Of a DNA stretch of 64,000 bases, positions 24,056 to 36,105 are shown in pieces; positions within the stretch are counted from its first letter, which is position 1, and each line of letters starts with the position of its first letter. This DNA comes from Piper betle (Eukaryota; Streptophyta; Magnoliopsida; Piperales; Piperaceae). The position numbers and the translations under genes are program-made. Under the pieces are notes generated by a model, which saw only the letters and a list, made by a program, of their open reading frames with translations, made no database searches and was not told the DNA's origin. The stretch is from positions 40,558-104,557 of the forward strand of contig JAURVB010012927.1 in NCBI GenBank assembly GCA_033002965.1, given 5' to 3'.

Positions 24056-24900
24056 CTAATAAATCATTAATCTAACAACTCTTGCAACTACTCTTTGCGC
24101 TCCCTAAGCTCAAGTGGGGCTATGTGGTATAGTGTTTTTAGAGATAGATGTTGTGGCCAAAACCAAATATATAACAAACTCTACCTCCTTGGCTAGAGGC
24201 AAACTTGACACCTGATCGGGAAATACAAAAGCAAACTCACTAACAACCGGAATATCTAATAACTCTAGTCCGATCTACTCTATTGTAGTTACCACTTTGG
24301 CAAGGTGCTCCTGACAACCTCTACTCATCAATCTCTATGCCCTTTGATATGAGAGGATCACTGAATCAATGTCTTTGCCTTCGTCCTTGAATGCTAACTT
24401 CACCTTCCATCTAAGGTGAAGGTGAGCCTTCTTCTTTCGGCAATCAATCAGCACCATGTGTCTCGACATCCAATCCATCCCGAGTATGGCATCAAACTCC
24501 CGCATCGGTAGCACTCTAAAATCAGTAAACAAGGTGTGAAAGTGTATGGTGATCACAACACCTCTCACACACTATCCAGTGGTGAACACTGCATTGGTAG
24601 GAGAAGTCATAGCTAACTTAGCCTAACTCCTCTAGTCCTACTCCAATCTTAGGGACAAAAGTTTAAGCCATGAATGTATGAGTGCTACTTGAGTCAAACA
24701 AAATTATTGTAGGAATTGAGTCTAGAAGGAGTGTACCTGCAATCAGTGTAACATCTTCTATAATTCATCAGTGGTAGCGGTGTACACTTAGCCCTGCTAC
24801 TCTACTCTTTCATACTGACCCTGAATTGCCAATACTGCATCTGCTCTTTATCCCACTACTACAGCTACAACCCTTGCGATTGCTAGCCCTGGTGGCCATG
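24056..24900 (-). pseudogene. Gypsy protease and start of reverse transcriptase
   Basis: Protease: LFDSSSTHTFM at about 24675-24700, where the family has LFDSGATHSF, so the active-site DSG reads DSS. Then 24335-24568 contains LPMREFDAILGMDWMSRH, the conserved Gypsy protease end (DVILGMDWL). The RT start follows (EFVIYLVLATTSISK, about 24170) and breaks off at about 24060. Confidence 0.88.
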
Positions 24901-25075
24901 TTGTTGATATCGGTTTGATGCTGCTGCCTCTGGCCCTACTGTTGAGGTGGAGGCGGGGGAAAAATAGGACACCGATACTTCTATTGAGGTCTTGTTTGAT
25001 ACTACTACTACTAGGGCCTCGGCTGGTATGGTTGTCTTTACTATTAAGGTCTGGGTTGATACTGTTGCTGATATG

Positions 25076-25952
25076 CTACTGCTGCTGGGCCTGTCGAGGA
25101 CACTCGACAGCTTGATGGCCAAGCATGCCACATGCAAAACAAGCCACATGACTCTCATACACTTTCCCAAGTGTTTCCTCTGACAATAGGGCAAATTGGA
25201 TGATCCCGTACACACTACCACGGTTCCCTCTACTGACACTGTGGTCCTGGGAGCTGTCTGGCAACTCGCTGAGCTTGTTGTCCTTGAACGGCATGTACAA
25301 CCACTATATCATCTGTCCAGTATCTATGGGATGATATAGTGGTCCTCTAATCCTAGCCTCTACCCCTATGCCTTTACTTGGTTGACTGCTGGATAGCTTG
25401 TCCCTGGAACCTTCGAGAATGGTGGATTTGATGCGTTGCCTCACCCTCTAAGTTTCTTGCTACTACCTCTAGAAGAGTGGTATAGTAAAACATGGAGATA
25501 GAGGCATGCAAACTTAGTCATAATCCTCAGACAAATCTGGCAGCTCTTTGTCCGTTAGTCTGGAATGAACTAGGTGCAAATCTCTCAAAGGTAAGGAAAT
25601 GGGCATGGCACTCTGCCACGGTCATGTCCCTCTGCTCTAGTGCCAAGAACTCCATCTTCTCTTTGACTACAGTAGCAGAGAAGAACAAGTGTTGGTAGAC
25701 CTCGTGGAACTCCTCCCAGGTTGTCTGCTCAAATGGAGGGTCCCCCAAATAAGCTGAAGGATCAATACCACCACATCTGACCAGCTCCTTTAATGGCCCC
25801 AATTGCTACTCTCACCCACAACTCCGTTGGGCAACCCATGTGCTCGAGGACAACCTATGTGTCATTGAACCAGATGACCACTGCCTTGGAATTAGTGCCT
25901 CTAGTTAAAAGACTGCCTCCATTTCTTAGTAAGCAATCCATGACCCACCATT
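25076..25952 (-). pseudogene. Gypsy gag with CCHC zinc knuckle
   Basis: 25527-25802 carries the retrotransposon gag fold (WEEFHEVYQHLFF, LEQRDMTVAECHAHFLTFERFAP). 25076-25300 ends with the zinc knuckle CFACGMLGHQAVEC (CX2CX4HX4C). Frames are broken between them. The N-terminal part runs almost directly into the 5' LTR at 25957, so leader and primer site appear deleted. Confidence 0.88.
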
Positions 25953-25956
25953 TTAG

Positions 25957-28900
25957 TGCAACACCCAGAATGGGAAGCATTCCATAACTACAACTTGAAC
26001 CGAATCCAACTGATAAACTTTGGGTTGCTAATTCATAACCTATTAAAATAAAAAACCAACATGACAAGGACCAAACCATTCAAGGCGTCAAAATATGAAA
26101 ACCTGAGAGAATCTAATGCACATACAACACGCCAAAAAAATGCATGTAAGACACCTAGGCTTCGCTCATGCAATTAGGTAATCCTATATGCATCAAATTT
26201 ACAATAGGGTCTAAATTTTTGGAGAAAATTCAGTTTAATCTCCCTATAACTAGGATGTTGGAAAAATTTTCACAACTTGTTATATATTCAAATGTCATAG
26301 ATAATTCGACAAAGCATTTCAAAATTTTATTCTTTCATTTCAAAATCATTTCCAAGTCATTATGCCACATTCATAGTTCATTCGCATTTGATTTCAACCA
26401 CAAATTTCTTTCTTTAGGCTGTTCACTTGTCTAGTCTTCACATAGGCCCTTCACTTGCAATTTCAAAATTGAAAAGTTCCTCTAACCCATGTTTCTTCTT
26501 CGTTATGGATACCTGCACAAGTAGCTAAGCTTTTGCATACCTAGGAGCTAATTATCCATCAATTCCTAGACTGTAGGGCTAGGAGAATCCTCTACAAATA
26601 GTGTATTCCATTTGCAAAATAGGTGAATACAATTAAGTAAAAAAAAATTACCTCAAAATCAGCAACCAACATCACAACCCGAGTAACCAGTTCACAACCT
26701 GAGTAACAAAGGCCACATCACCATACCATCCTAAAGATAATACAAATCCAAAAAAGAACAACAATCCCAAAACACCACAACTAGCCCAACATCCCTAGAG
26801 TCCTCGCTATCTGCACAATTATACCAATCATTGCAAGGTTGCACACCTACATAAATATAGAAAACGCGTCAGCAATGGGTATCACTGAGTCCCCAATAAC
26901 TAATAATGGAAATCAGCAAATTGACAAATGGATAAAATAGTTATCCACAGAAAACTGAATTAAAGCAGAAACTTCTCCACATCAACTGATCATAATCAAA
27001 ATGTAAAGTTAGCCAATAGAACATAAACATAATCATTGATAACCATGTGCATGAACAGGAAAATAATTCACCGTGACATGCCGGCGATGAGGCCAATCAG
27101 GCCTAGCTGATAAATGCTACAACATGGCATGATCCAGATATACACAATGGAGATGTACAAATGTCTAAAGTAAACACTGCTAGTAGGTAAAAAGCTAAAA
27201 TAACAATAATATAATTTAGCCATCAACCGAGCACCACAGGTAAGTACTGGCCTGGCACCTCGAGGACATCACGCTCCCATCCATATCACGTGCATATCAA
27301 AATCGAAAATCGTACTTAAATATAGGCTCGACACAATTTATCAAATAGCACTGGAATGTGACTTGTGATTTGAATCTTTCGATTTTGAAAACTCTACAAT
27401 GGATCTCAACCTCGAGATATTGAAATTTGGCAAAATGGCCTGTAGGTAATGGAATTTGATAAAACTTCATTGTCTATGTCCTAGGATGTGAAAACAATTT
27501 ATGTGAGTCAAGTAGTAGACAAAACTTAAGAGAGTCATAACTGACCAGCGAGATGAGCTCCTCGACCTATAGAAGCAAGCCCCACTCCAAATGGCCTAAA
27601 GATGATGACTACTACATGATCTTGTATTATGTATGCGTGTAATGATAAGGAAGCAACCCTAGATGCAATAAATGATATGACATGCAAGAGATAGGAAAAA
27701 TGATTTAAAGTTAACAGTACAACTTGATCTTGATCTTATTCCATTCTTGAGATCTTGGCTCACACAAGGCAAAATAAGAAACAACTTGTAGATATCAAGT
27801 GTGAGATATCAATGCATTATGATCTATTGTTGGAAATAACCTGCACACGCGAAATAAATTTGAGATATCAAAATGCCCAGATGTGTTGGGTAATTACACT
27901 TGACATACCTAGCATGTTAATCGATGACTAGATTTTGGTAGCGTTATGAAAATCTTCTATCATGAACGGTAACTTAATTAAATAACTGGAGGATAATTTT
28001 GTCGAAGCTACTATAGATCTTGAATAGTTGAGAGACGTCGAATTAGACGAATTCGGTTAACTTCGACGGAGAAACTTGAGATGTTGGATAACACACTATG
28101 AAATGAAGATTTTTTTATTAAATTGAATATTTTATTCATGTATATAATTAAGATAATTATATTAATTTGTAACTAAATTAAGATTTTTGCGATGTGTTCA
28201 TTTTACAATCAAACACTCAATTAAATTATTTTTTTATTAATTATTTAATTAGTTAATTTTTTGGCATGCAAATCGAGGTAACTCAGATGCGGCCCAAATT
28301 TTAAAGTTCAAATATTTTTTGCGTTTAAACCTACATGAAGTATATTATGAGGTAGATAACATGATATTAAATAAAAACAACAATTTAACATTTAAAATTT
28401 CACATTTTTACCCAAAAAGTTAAAATCTTTAATAAACACACACAAATAGGGGATGAATCAACAAGATAACATGATGGAACATGCTTCTACATGCCCTAAT
28501 CAAGAATTCCTCATGTCCAACAACAACAAGCAAAAACAAGGGGAAAAGGGATGTACCCGGGGAGAAAAGGGGAAGGAGAAGGAGGGGAAGAGGAGGGAAG
28601 GAAAATGAGGTGGAAGGGGAGACTAGGATGGCAGTGGCAATGACAAGAAGGGGGCAGTGGTGGAGCTGGGTGAAGGGGGGAGGAGAAGAAGAAAAGGATG
28701 TGGCAGGTAGGGTTTTATAAAAACTCTACCCCGATGCCAATAGAAAGGCGTCTTGAGGGCGTCCTTGCACTGTGTGGATTGTGCTCGGGCGCCAAGGCGC
28801 CAGGGAGCACCTGTGTGCTCGGCCTTGTGTTGTGGTAGGGAAAAAGGAAAGATAAAGAAGGGGAAGAAGGGAAAAGACGGGAAAAGGAAGAAAGGGACAT

Positions 28901-29214
28901 GAGATGGTTTCTAAATATGACTAGGGCTAGGGGTACACAAGAAATTCATGCAATGTGACTCTAATACAATAATACAATGACACATGGCCATGGCCCTAGG
29001 CTAACTAAACACCTGAACAACAATACAACAATGGTTTGGCAATTGAGGCTGACTGGATCAATTCAATGGAGGACACTCCAAATGTTCAAGCCAACAACAA
29101 CACACAAGAACTTACTTAGCGTTTAACCGATCGAATTGGACCGGCTAGACACTAATTGAGTCTATCCAAAAGCAAACTAGTCGTAAAAAATGGGCCGATG
29201 GGCCGGATTTTACA
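25957..29214 (-). repeat. 5' LTR of the chromovirus
   Basis: 3258 bp, left end TGCAACACCCAGAATGGG (TGTAACACCCCG in the partner), right end GGGCCGGATTTTACA, then TTTAT. It aligns with 16659-19631 over most of its length. Confidence 0.9.
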
Positions 29215-29219
29215 TTTAT

Positions 29220-30690
29220 CACTTGGGATGGTAGTGGTGGGGGAGGAGCAGGCCTCGTTGTTAGAGGTGAAGGAGCCAACTTCTCCACTCTCACAAGTCG
29301 GAGGGAAATGACAATAACCTTGTGTTTACATTAAATACTTTTCTTTATCTCAAGTCACAACGCACATTAATTACAGTTCATCCATCATTTCATTGCGACA
29401 CCCTTTTGTCCTTTCATCTAGCTCATCACAAACTATTAGTAGGGCACAAACAGTATTCTCTACATATTGGGAAGAAATTTATACGACCAGTGCCGTACCA
29501 AACGAATTGCCCCTATCTTTTGACCATACCAAAGAGAATTGTCCTTTTATACAAACTAGTACAATATTGAAGAGGTATTATCTTAGCACTATCATTAACT
29601 AGTCAAGACACCATGCCATGCGCCCTTTATGTTGTATACACTCTAATCTTAGAGATAGATTCACATTAAATGAAGAGATGGATTATAATAATATAATTTA
29701 TTTTTATATTATTATTTTGATTGGCCAAAAAGTCATATTTTCAATCATTGAAATTTTATTACTAGAAGTTAATATTTTAAAGGAAGTAAATAGGTTAATT
29801 ACAATTGGGAATGCTTCTTTTAATTCCATTTATGTGAATTATGAAGCAAAATGTGCCATTGATTTTTCAAATTTAAAAATAAGAATGTTTATTATTGGCG
29901 TCTTTGAAGGTGAGACTAACATTTCATTAATTGATCTGAGTAAATAATCTAATTTAAAAATAAAATTAATTAATTTTTGGTAGTCACATACTATTGAAGT
30001 GTGGATGAGACATTTTTCAAACCTCACTATGAGCCCCATAGACTCAAGGAGAGATAGTTGTTCTTTGAATTGTTTAAACCCTATACGTTAAGAAGTGGAT
30101 GACTAGTATGGTTTTGATAACCACATGCTTGGTGTTACCTTGGTAGATGTTAGTAGGTCGCATACCTCGCACCAACATAGTTTTTCCTGATGTAGTTCAG
30201 ACTAGTACCCTGCAATACTCAAGAGTACCTACTCGACTACCCAGTAGACCTTAGGGGTGAACTTGGGTTTTTCCCGCCAAGGTTATTGCATTTTAGCCCC
30301 CATAATTTGCAGTGGCCTCCCTAGGAGCTAGTCTAGTGAGATGATTCAGGCATGCATGGTCAATCCAACAAGACAATTTGAACATGCATGCTCAATCAGC
30401 CAGACTATTCAAGCATGTATGGTCAGTTCAGTCAAATGATTTCAGCATGTATGGCATGTTTTGCCAGATGATTTGATCATGCACAGCCCGTCTAGCCAGA
30501 TTAGTAAAGAGCTAGTGAACTCCATCAGCATTTAGAGTTCCAGCTTCATGTTGATCCATTTGGGCCGTGTTCGGCTACCTTTCGAGGGAGAGATTCTAGT
30601 TTGCCAGTGAGATGACATTTTTAGTTGAGTCCTCTAATCACAATTGATGTGAGAAATTTTGAGGACGTAGTTTTTATAAGGAGGAGAAGT
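29220..30690 (+). mobile_element. Non-coding 3' internal tail of a long-LTR Gypsy element
   Basis: 29220-30030 has only short open frames of no known family (29618-29947 is AT-rich). The last 350 bp contain a 32-bp tandem repeat and end in AATTTTGAGGACGTAG, then AAGGAGGAGAAGT (purine tract) directly before the LTR at 30691. No gag or pol motif is visible, so where element begins and host flank ends is unknown. Confidence 0.5.
30339..30502 (+). repeat. 32-bp tandem repeat, five copies
   Basis: The word CATGYATG recurs at 30351, 30383, 30414, 30446 and 30478 (spacing 32, 31, 32, 32), with shared context AGATGATT...CAGTCCAGCCAGA. It lies upstream of the purine tract in the element's 3' internal region. 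Confidence 0.8.
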
Positions 30691-33600
30691 TGTAAAACCT
30701 AGGTTCGGGGAAGGGTTTCACCCTCTTGTAATTTTACCTAGTTCGGGCCAGTTCGAATTGGTTCGAGCGAGCTCGAGCCAGACCAGTTTTTAGATCATGA
30801 GTATGGACCCAAATGGCCGTATAAGCATGTTATGGTGGTTGAGTAAGTATAACATGCAGATGATAGCTTGAGATAGGTTACAATAGAACACGAGTTATCA
30901 TTGTATACAAGAGGTATACAAATGATTTTTATCGGTTAGTCGGGATGTAAGTATAGATTTAGGCCGTTACAACATTTAGTATCTGGTTGGTATTTTTAGG
31001 GTATCTCATTTTCATGCATCATAGGGATTTTGGATCATCGTATTGGGCCCTTGTGGGCCCAGCTTGATTGAGTCATACGTTTTTACCCGATTGAGTTGAG
31101 GGCTCGAGGCCCATTTAGTCTTATTGCCTTGATTCCCGCCTATAAAGTAACTTTTAGGACTTGAGTTAGTTTTTAACTTTGGATGGTTTCTATCCGAGCT
31201 TTCCATCCATATGTATATTGCATATACCCATAAATGGGCCCTACTAGGCCATGAATTATCAAACGTTCGAATCATGCCATGTGGCAAGATCTGAGCCGTC
31301 CATGTTAGCCCTAGCTTCCATTGAGTTATCTATTAGAGATTTTTTATGATTTTCGAAGTTTTAAACCCTAGCACCACCACCACTTCAGCGTGCCCCCAGC
31401 CACAGGATTGGCACCATCAAGACTGCCTCGCGGCTGGCTTTCCATCCATACCACTCACAACCACTGGCACTGCCGTAGTCGTCGCCGGCCATGGAGTTTT
31501 TGTAGCCGGTTTCCGCCACCAACAGCACCCTTTCCGACCATTTTTGGCCCGGCAAGCCACCTCCAACCAATCCGACCACCCAGATAGGTTCATCTTGTTG
31601 AGTCCTTCATTTTGAGAACACCCCTAGCCATCGTCGTTGCCGCAATAGCCGCCGCACCCATGCCTATTTTGCCACTTTTTCAGCCGTTTTCTGGCCACCT
31701 AGTGGTTGGACTCTGCCAATCGTCACCAACATTATCTTCCTCGTCGTTAGGGCCATCAATCTTGACCTGTGGCGTCCCCAACCACGCCATCATCAGCATT
31801 TTCTGGCGATGGGCGCCACTACCCCGTCAGGCCAGTTTACTTGTGTTCATGCCCACGTGCCGATGTTTGCATCCGCTTGGCCATGCCCGAGTCCACCAGT
31901 CTAAGGCCTTGTCCATGTCCATCAGTCTAGTTCATGTCCGCCTAATCAACCCAGCCCAGTTTGAAGTTAACCTAGACTGGGTTGGTTTAGCCCATTCGGC
32001 TTGGTCTGGTTCGGCTCAATTGACCCAATTCAGTCATTTTTGGACCGTTTTCGTCCATTCTTGTTCTGTTTTTGGTAATTCAAAAACCCTTATCTTATTC
32101 ACATTATTTAGCATATTTTGATGTTATGATTGATTTTATTTATTTATTTATTATTATTTTTTCTTTTTATTTATATATTTGTCGTATATGATGAGTGATG
32201 ATGTGATGATTGATTATTATTATTGATATATTTACTTATTAATATTAACCTTATTTGTGTTTATTAAATTGTATATATTTATTTATTAAATTATCAAATT
32301 GTTGGTTGTATGTATGTTATTATTTATATGTATTTAATTGTGTATTTTGAATTGGATAACTATGATGACTATGATATTATTATTAGTCATGATTAATTAA
32401 AACTTAACTAATTAATTATTTATTTATTGAATGATTATGTATTTATTTATTTAATTATTTATATATTTACTGACACGAGTATATGTGATATTTACTTGTG
32501 TTTAGCCATGTATTTATATAGTATGTGTTATTATTATTTTATGATTAGAATATTGATTGTTTCTATCTATTTATTCATGTGTGTATGCATTTTTTATTTA
32601 CTATGTGTTATTAGTTATTTCCCATATTATGTCTCAATTTACGTGCTGTATATTTAGTTGTAGGTTTATTTAGCGGTATTCTTTATTAGGATATATTGAT
32701 GATGTGCACACACACCACGAGCATGCATGATATGGAGATGTCAGTATTTTACTCAGCAATAGGCTGCGATGCAGGTTTCGGAATCTGAGCTTGTCATAGA
32801 GGAGACATCACGCTTGGAGCTTGGACCACAGGTCTGTTAGGACTCTTCTCACTTTTTTATCGCTATACTTTATTATTGATTTGATTTCTAGATTGTAGGA
32901 CATGTTAAGTGGTTGTTTTATCGGATCTCACTTAGTATGGGTTATTTAGATGTATCTTACTTCTGTGATTAATAACCCTCGAGGATGAACCCCCTCAAGT
33001 CTGATTTCAAAAACAAGATCCATCGTAAGTTGCCTTCAGGCTTGTTATATAAATCCCTTCCTAGGCCTATATATGATTTTCTTGAGTTTTCCAGTGAGAT
33101 ATGAGATAAGGGAAAACCAACGCCTTTAGATAGGGCACATGTTTGTCAAAGCGGGCTCTGGATTTTGTTAGCGTCTGCTCCATTCTTGAAGATCATGACA
33201 ACTCCACCTTTGAGTCCTCAAACCTAGAGATGTGTGGAGGTTTACAGGTACTGCAATGGAGTGCATGTTTAGACTTGTGGTTCAGAAGGGTACTGAAGGC
33301 GCATGCTTGAAAGTACTCAGTTTCTGTGCTCTAGGCCAGGAGTGACATGGAGGATGTAGAGGGTCTGAAAGAAAAAAAGTGATATTGCCGCCAAGGGATA
33401 GTTTTTAAAGTTGATGAAGCATGAGATTAGATAAAAAGAAGACACTATTGCGAGGTCGATGACTCCTATTTAATGCCCTTGTGAGAGATTTTTTGAAGGA
33501 GTATATAAATATTTTTACTTAATAGGAGGGTAAGCTTTCCTATAAATGTTTTCACTTAACAGGAGGGTCAGCTTTACTGTTCTAGTTTGATTATTAGTTA

Positions 33601-33921
33601 TTTTTGGACTAATAACACTTGTTAGTGACGTTTTTCATATCATATATGTAGGTTTTGTGATTTTAAGTAAGCTTTGGTGGGAGGACAGAGAATGCTACAC
33701 TCACTTGAGCTCAACACAATTATTTTCTTTTACATTTTTACTTATATTTGATGTATCTTTAACGTGTATTTAGCGATATCTTCCAATCTATTAACGCCAA
33801 TCAGGTTACTTTGATCTATATTATTAATCGAATCCTATAGACTGCCTGCTTTATGCATGACTCGATTGAATCACAATATTTTCGATCCGGTTCTTAGGTG
33901 AACTGAAATCGGGGTGTCACA
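30691..33921 (+). repeat. 3' LTR of a long-LTR Gypsy element, 3.23 kb
   Basis: Starts TGTAAAACCTAGG right after a purine tract, ends GGGGTGTCACA. The same modules as at 12885-15825 appear in order: GC-rich block (31370-32050), TTTATTTA-rich stretch (32110-32690), TATA (33046) and conserved core (33137-33340). No partner 5' LTR is identified in the window; the flanking CACAA at 33922 could be a target-site copy. Confidence 0.85.
33046..33053 (+). promoter_or_regulatory. TATA box of long LTR (copy 30691-33921)
   Basis: TATATAAA after GCCTTCAGGCTTG, the same place as the TATA at 14660 in the sister LTR. Confidence 0.5.
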
Positions 33922-34525
33922 CACAAATTCCCGTGTCACTCCATCTTCACCCAAAACTCTCTTATTCACATTTCTTTGGAAATTACATTAAAAATTAATC
34001 TTGAACCTTTATGCTGATCTAAATGATTAAGATTTCTTTGTCATTATTGGCATCTAAGTTGGCATATGGAAACAAAATCTTCTAAGCCTTTCCAAAATCC
34101 TCTGTTCAACGACTTGGCATGCGGATAACATGTCAAATGAATCATTAAAGTTCCAATGTGCATATCTTGATTTTTAGGGAATTTGAAGCTTCATGTTATG
34201 AATTTCACCTCTTGAGGTTTCTCTACAAAGTGACAACTCTATGTTGCTTTTGGTTAATGACAAATTTGGTTAAATATTCATAATTTTTAATCTATTAAAT
34301 AAGCGTGAAATTTATAAAAAGAATATAAGCTTCTTCATGCTTTTATAAAATATTCATTGATAAGAAATATTAATTAAAATTAAATCGTATAGAATCACAA
34401 GTCAATTTATATTTTAATTAAAATTTATTGTATTGCTATTCAACATTAATTTAATTTTCACAAAATTAATAGAATGACCAGTGTATTGCACGAGTGTACA
34501 TCTAGTGTGTGTGTGTGTGTGTGTG

Positions 34526-34592
<67 letters not shown>

Positions 34593-34600
34593 CACCAATC
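33922..34600. other. Unassigned AT-rich sequence with compound microsatellite
   Basis: No gene or element recognised between the LTR end and the pseudogene 3' end. The only clear structure is the microsatellite at 34504-34592. Confidence 0.5.
34504..34592. repeat. Compound microsatellite (GT)n(CT)n(AT)n
   Basis: About 11 GT, then about 12 CT, then about 20 AT units, the last with one GT interruption. Such runs produce spurious open frames here. Confidence 0.97.
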
Positions 34601-34726
34601 AAAAATGTCCTCTAACACGTTCCAATTTATTCTTCATGATTCCCATATCCAATTTGCTACTGCACATTTCTAAGGGGCATTGGAAACCAATTTCCACCAT
34701 CGAAACCATGCAACCACCAAAACTGT

Positions 34727-34913
34727 TTAGATTGCTTCTTCAGATGCTGGTGGCAGCAGTTGTTGATCGACAACATCCATTAGATGAGGAAATGCCATTT
34801 TCGCATAACTAGAGTTAGTTAAACCATCCTTGAACATTTCATGGGTGGGCTCTTCCCTATTAGCATTTCGAGGACTATGACCCATAGTTGAATACATCAC
34901 CTTGGACTGAATA
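34727..34913 (-). pseudogene. Kinase pseudogene, C-terminal end
   Basis: Contains a second copy of the 19-bp GTCCAAGGTGATGTATTC unit, then IVLEMLIGKSPP, a frameshift, and HEMFKDGL...AKMAFPHLMDVVDQQLL, ending SEEAI and TAA at 34727-34729. Confidence 0.9.
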
Positions 34914-36055
34914 TGTAACACCCCAAATCTGGTTCACGCTCGTGAACCAAACCAGCATGTTACAGGCGCCAGTTAGGTGGGCTAATTCGAACCCAATTCG
35001 TACGGATCTAATCTTGGTATTTTAAGATGACGATACGACTCACCATGCACGAATGAATGCACAAAACCCTAACATGATATTACATGAATGACATACAAAC
35101 TAAATTACATGCCAACAACAATTGTAATAAATCAATAAGAAATTCTAAAAATGAAAACGGACAGAGTCTCCCTAAAAGTGCAATTAGGGGCCACCCTATC
35201 AAAAATCATCATATGCAAATATATATTTATATATCAACAATTTCATTCACTCATAATCTAATTCACTGTATACTCATTCTGAAGTTTGGGTCTCAGCCCA
35301 CTTGTGCAATCTATTCACTTTTCACATTCTGTCATCATGTCTTAGCATTCAATCATGTCACATCATTATGTCTCAGCATTTAATCATATCATTCTCAATG
35401 TAATAACATCATAAATAAAATATTAACCACTCTATCGATTAACGTGTGTGCAATCGACATCAGTGCTCCTCCATCCAGGTTGGCACATCCAACTCATAAT
35501 TGTCACCTACATATAGTATAAAAACGTTAGTAACAAGCGTTACTAGTCCAAAAATAATTATAACAAACTGGCTATGAGAGCAAACTCTCATATGAAAGAA
35601 AACAATCATTTACTCCTCATGAACACTTTGAAGGGCACCTACTGAGGAGCCACTGGGCTACAGACCCGGTAGCATCCTGAATTGTTTGCTTTGCTGATGC
35701 CTCTCTCGGCATTTTTCTCATTTCATTTTTCTCTGGTCCCTTAGGACTACATGCATATCCTAAGCCCTTTCCTTACCTCCATAATTCTCCTGGCCTTGAG
35801 AATGAAGGCCGAGTACTCTCAGGCAGTCGCCTTTAGTACCCTTTGAACCACAAGTCCAGACATGCACTATACTTAACAGTACCCATAAACTTCCATGTTC
35901 TCCAGGTGTAAGGAACTCAAACGCGGAGTTGTCTAGATCCTTCGGGAATGGAACAGTCCGCTCACTAATGCAGAGCCCTCTTTGACTGTCACAACATCCA
36001 CTCATGGTACGTGCAGTCAGTTTCGCCATCTCTCTTCTCACTAAAAATGCAAAAC

Positions 36056-36105
<50 letters not shown>

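Larger units (their letters stand above)
16659..29214 (-). mobile_element. Ty3/Gypsy chromovirus (Tekay/Del type), non-autonomous
   Basis: A 12.56 kb element bounded by TGTAACACCCC and GGATTTTACA with perfect TTTAT duplications (16654-16658 and 29215-29219). LTRs are 16659-19631 and 25957-29214. The internal order on the minus strand is gag, zinc knuckle, protease, start of RT, then a gap, then integrase with a chromodomain-like tail, the order of Gypsy. RT catalytic region and RNase H are absent, and a long LTR fragment (about 21586-24055) lies in their place. No clear primer site is left next to the 5' LTR. The LTRs differ in length (2973 and 3258 bp) and have many mismatches, so the insertion is old. 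Confidence 0.92.

Noticed and set aside
29618..29947. 109-codon AT-rich frame as a gene
   Set aside because: No recognisable domain, biased to Ile/Asn/Lys as expected from base composition, and lies among element debris.
34474..34812. 112-codon plus-strand frame
   Set aside because: Runs through the GT/CT/AT microsatellite and antisense to the kinase pseudogene.
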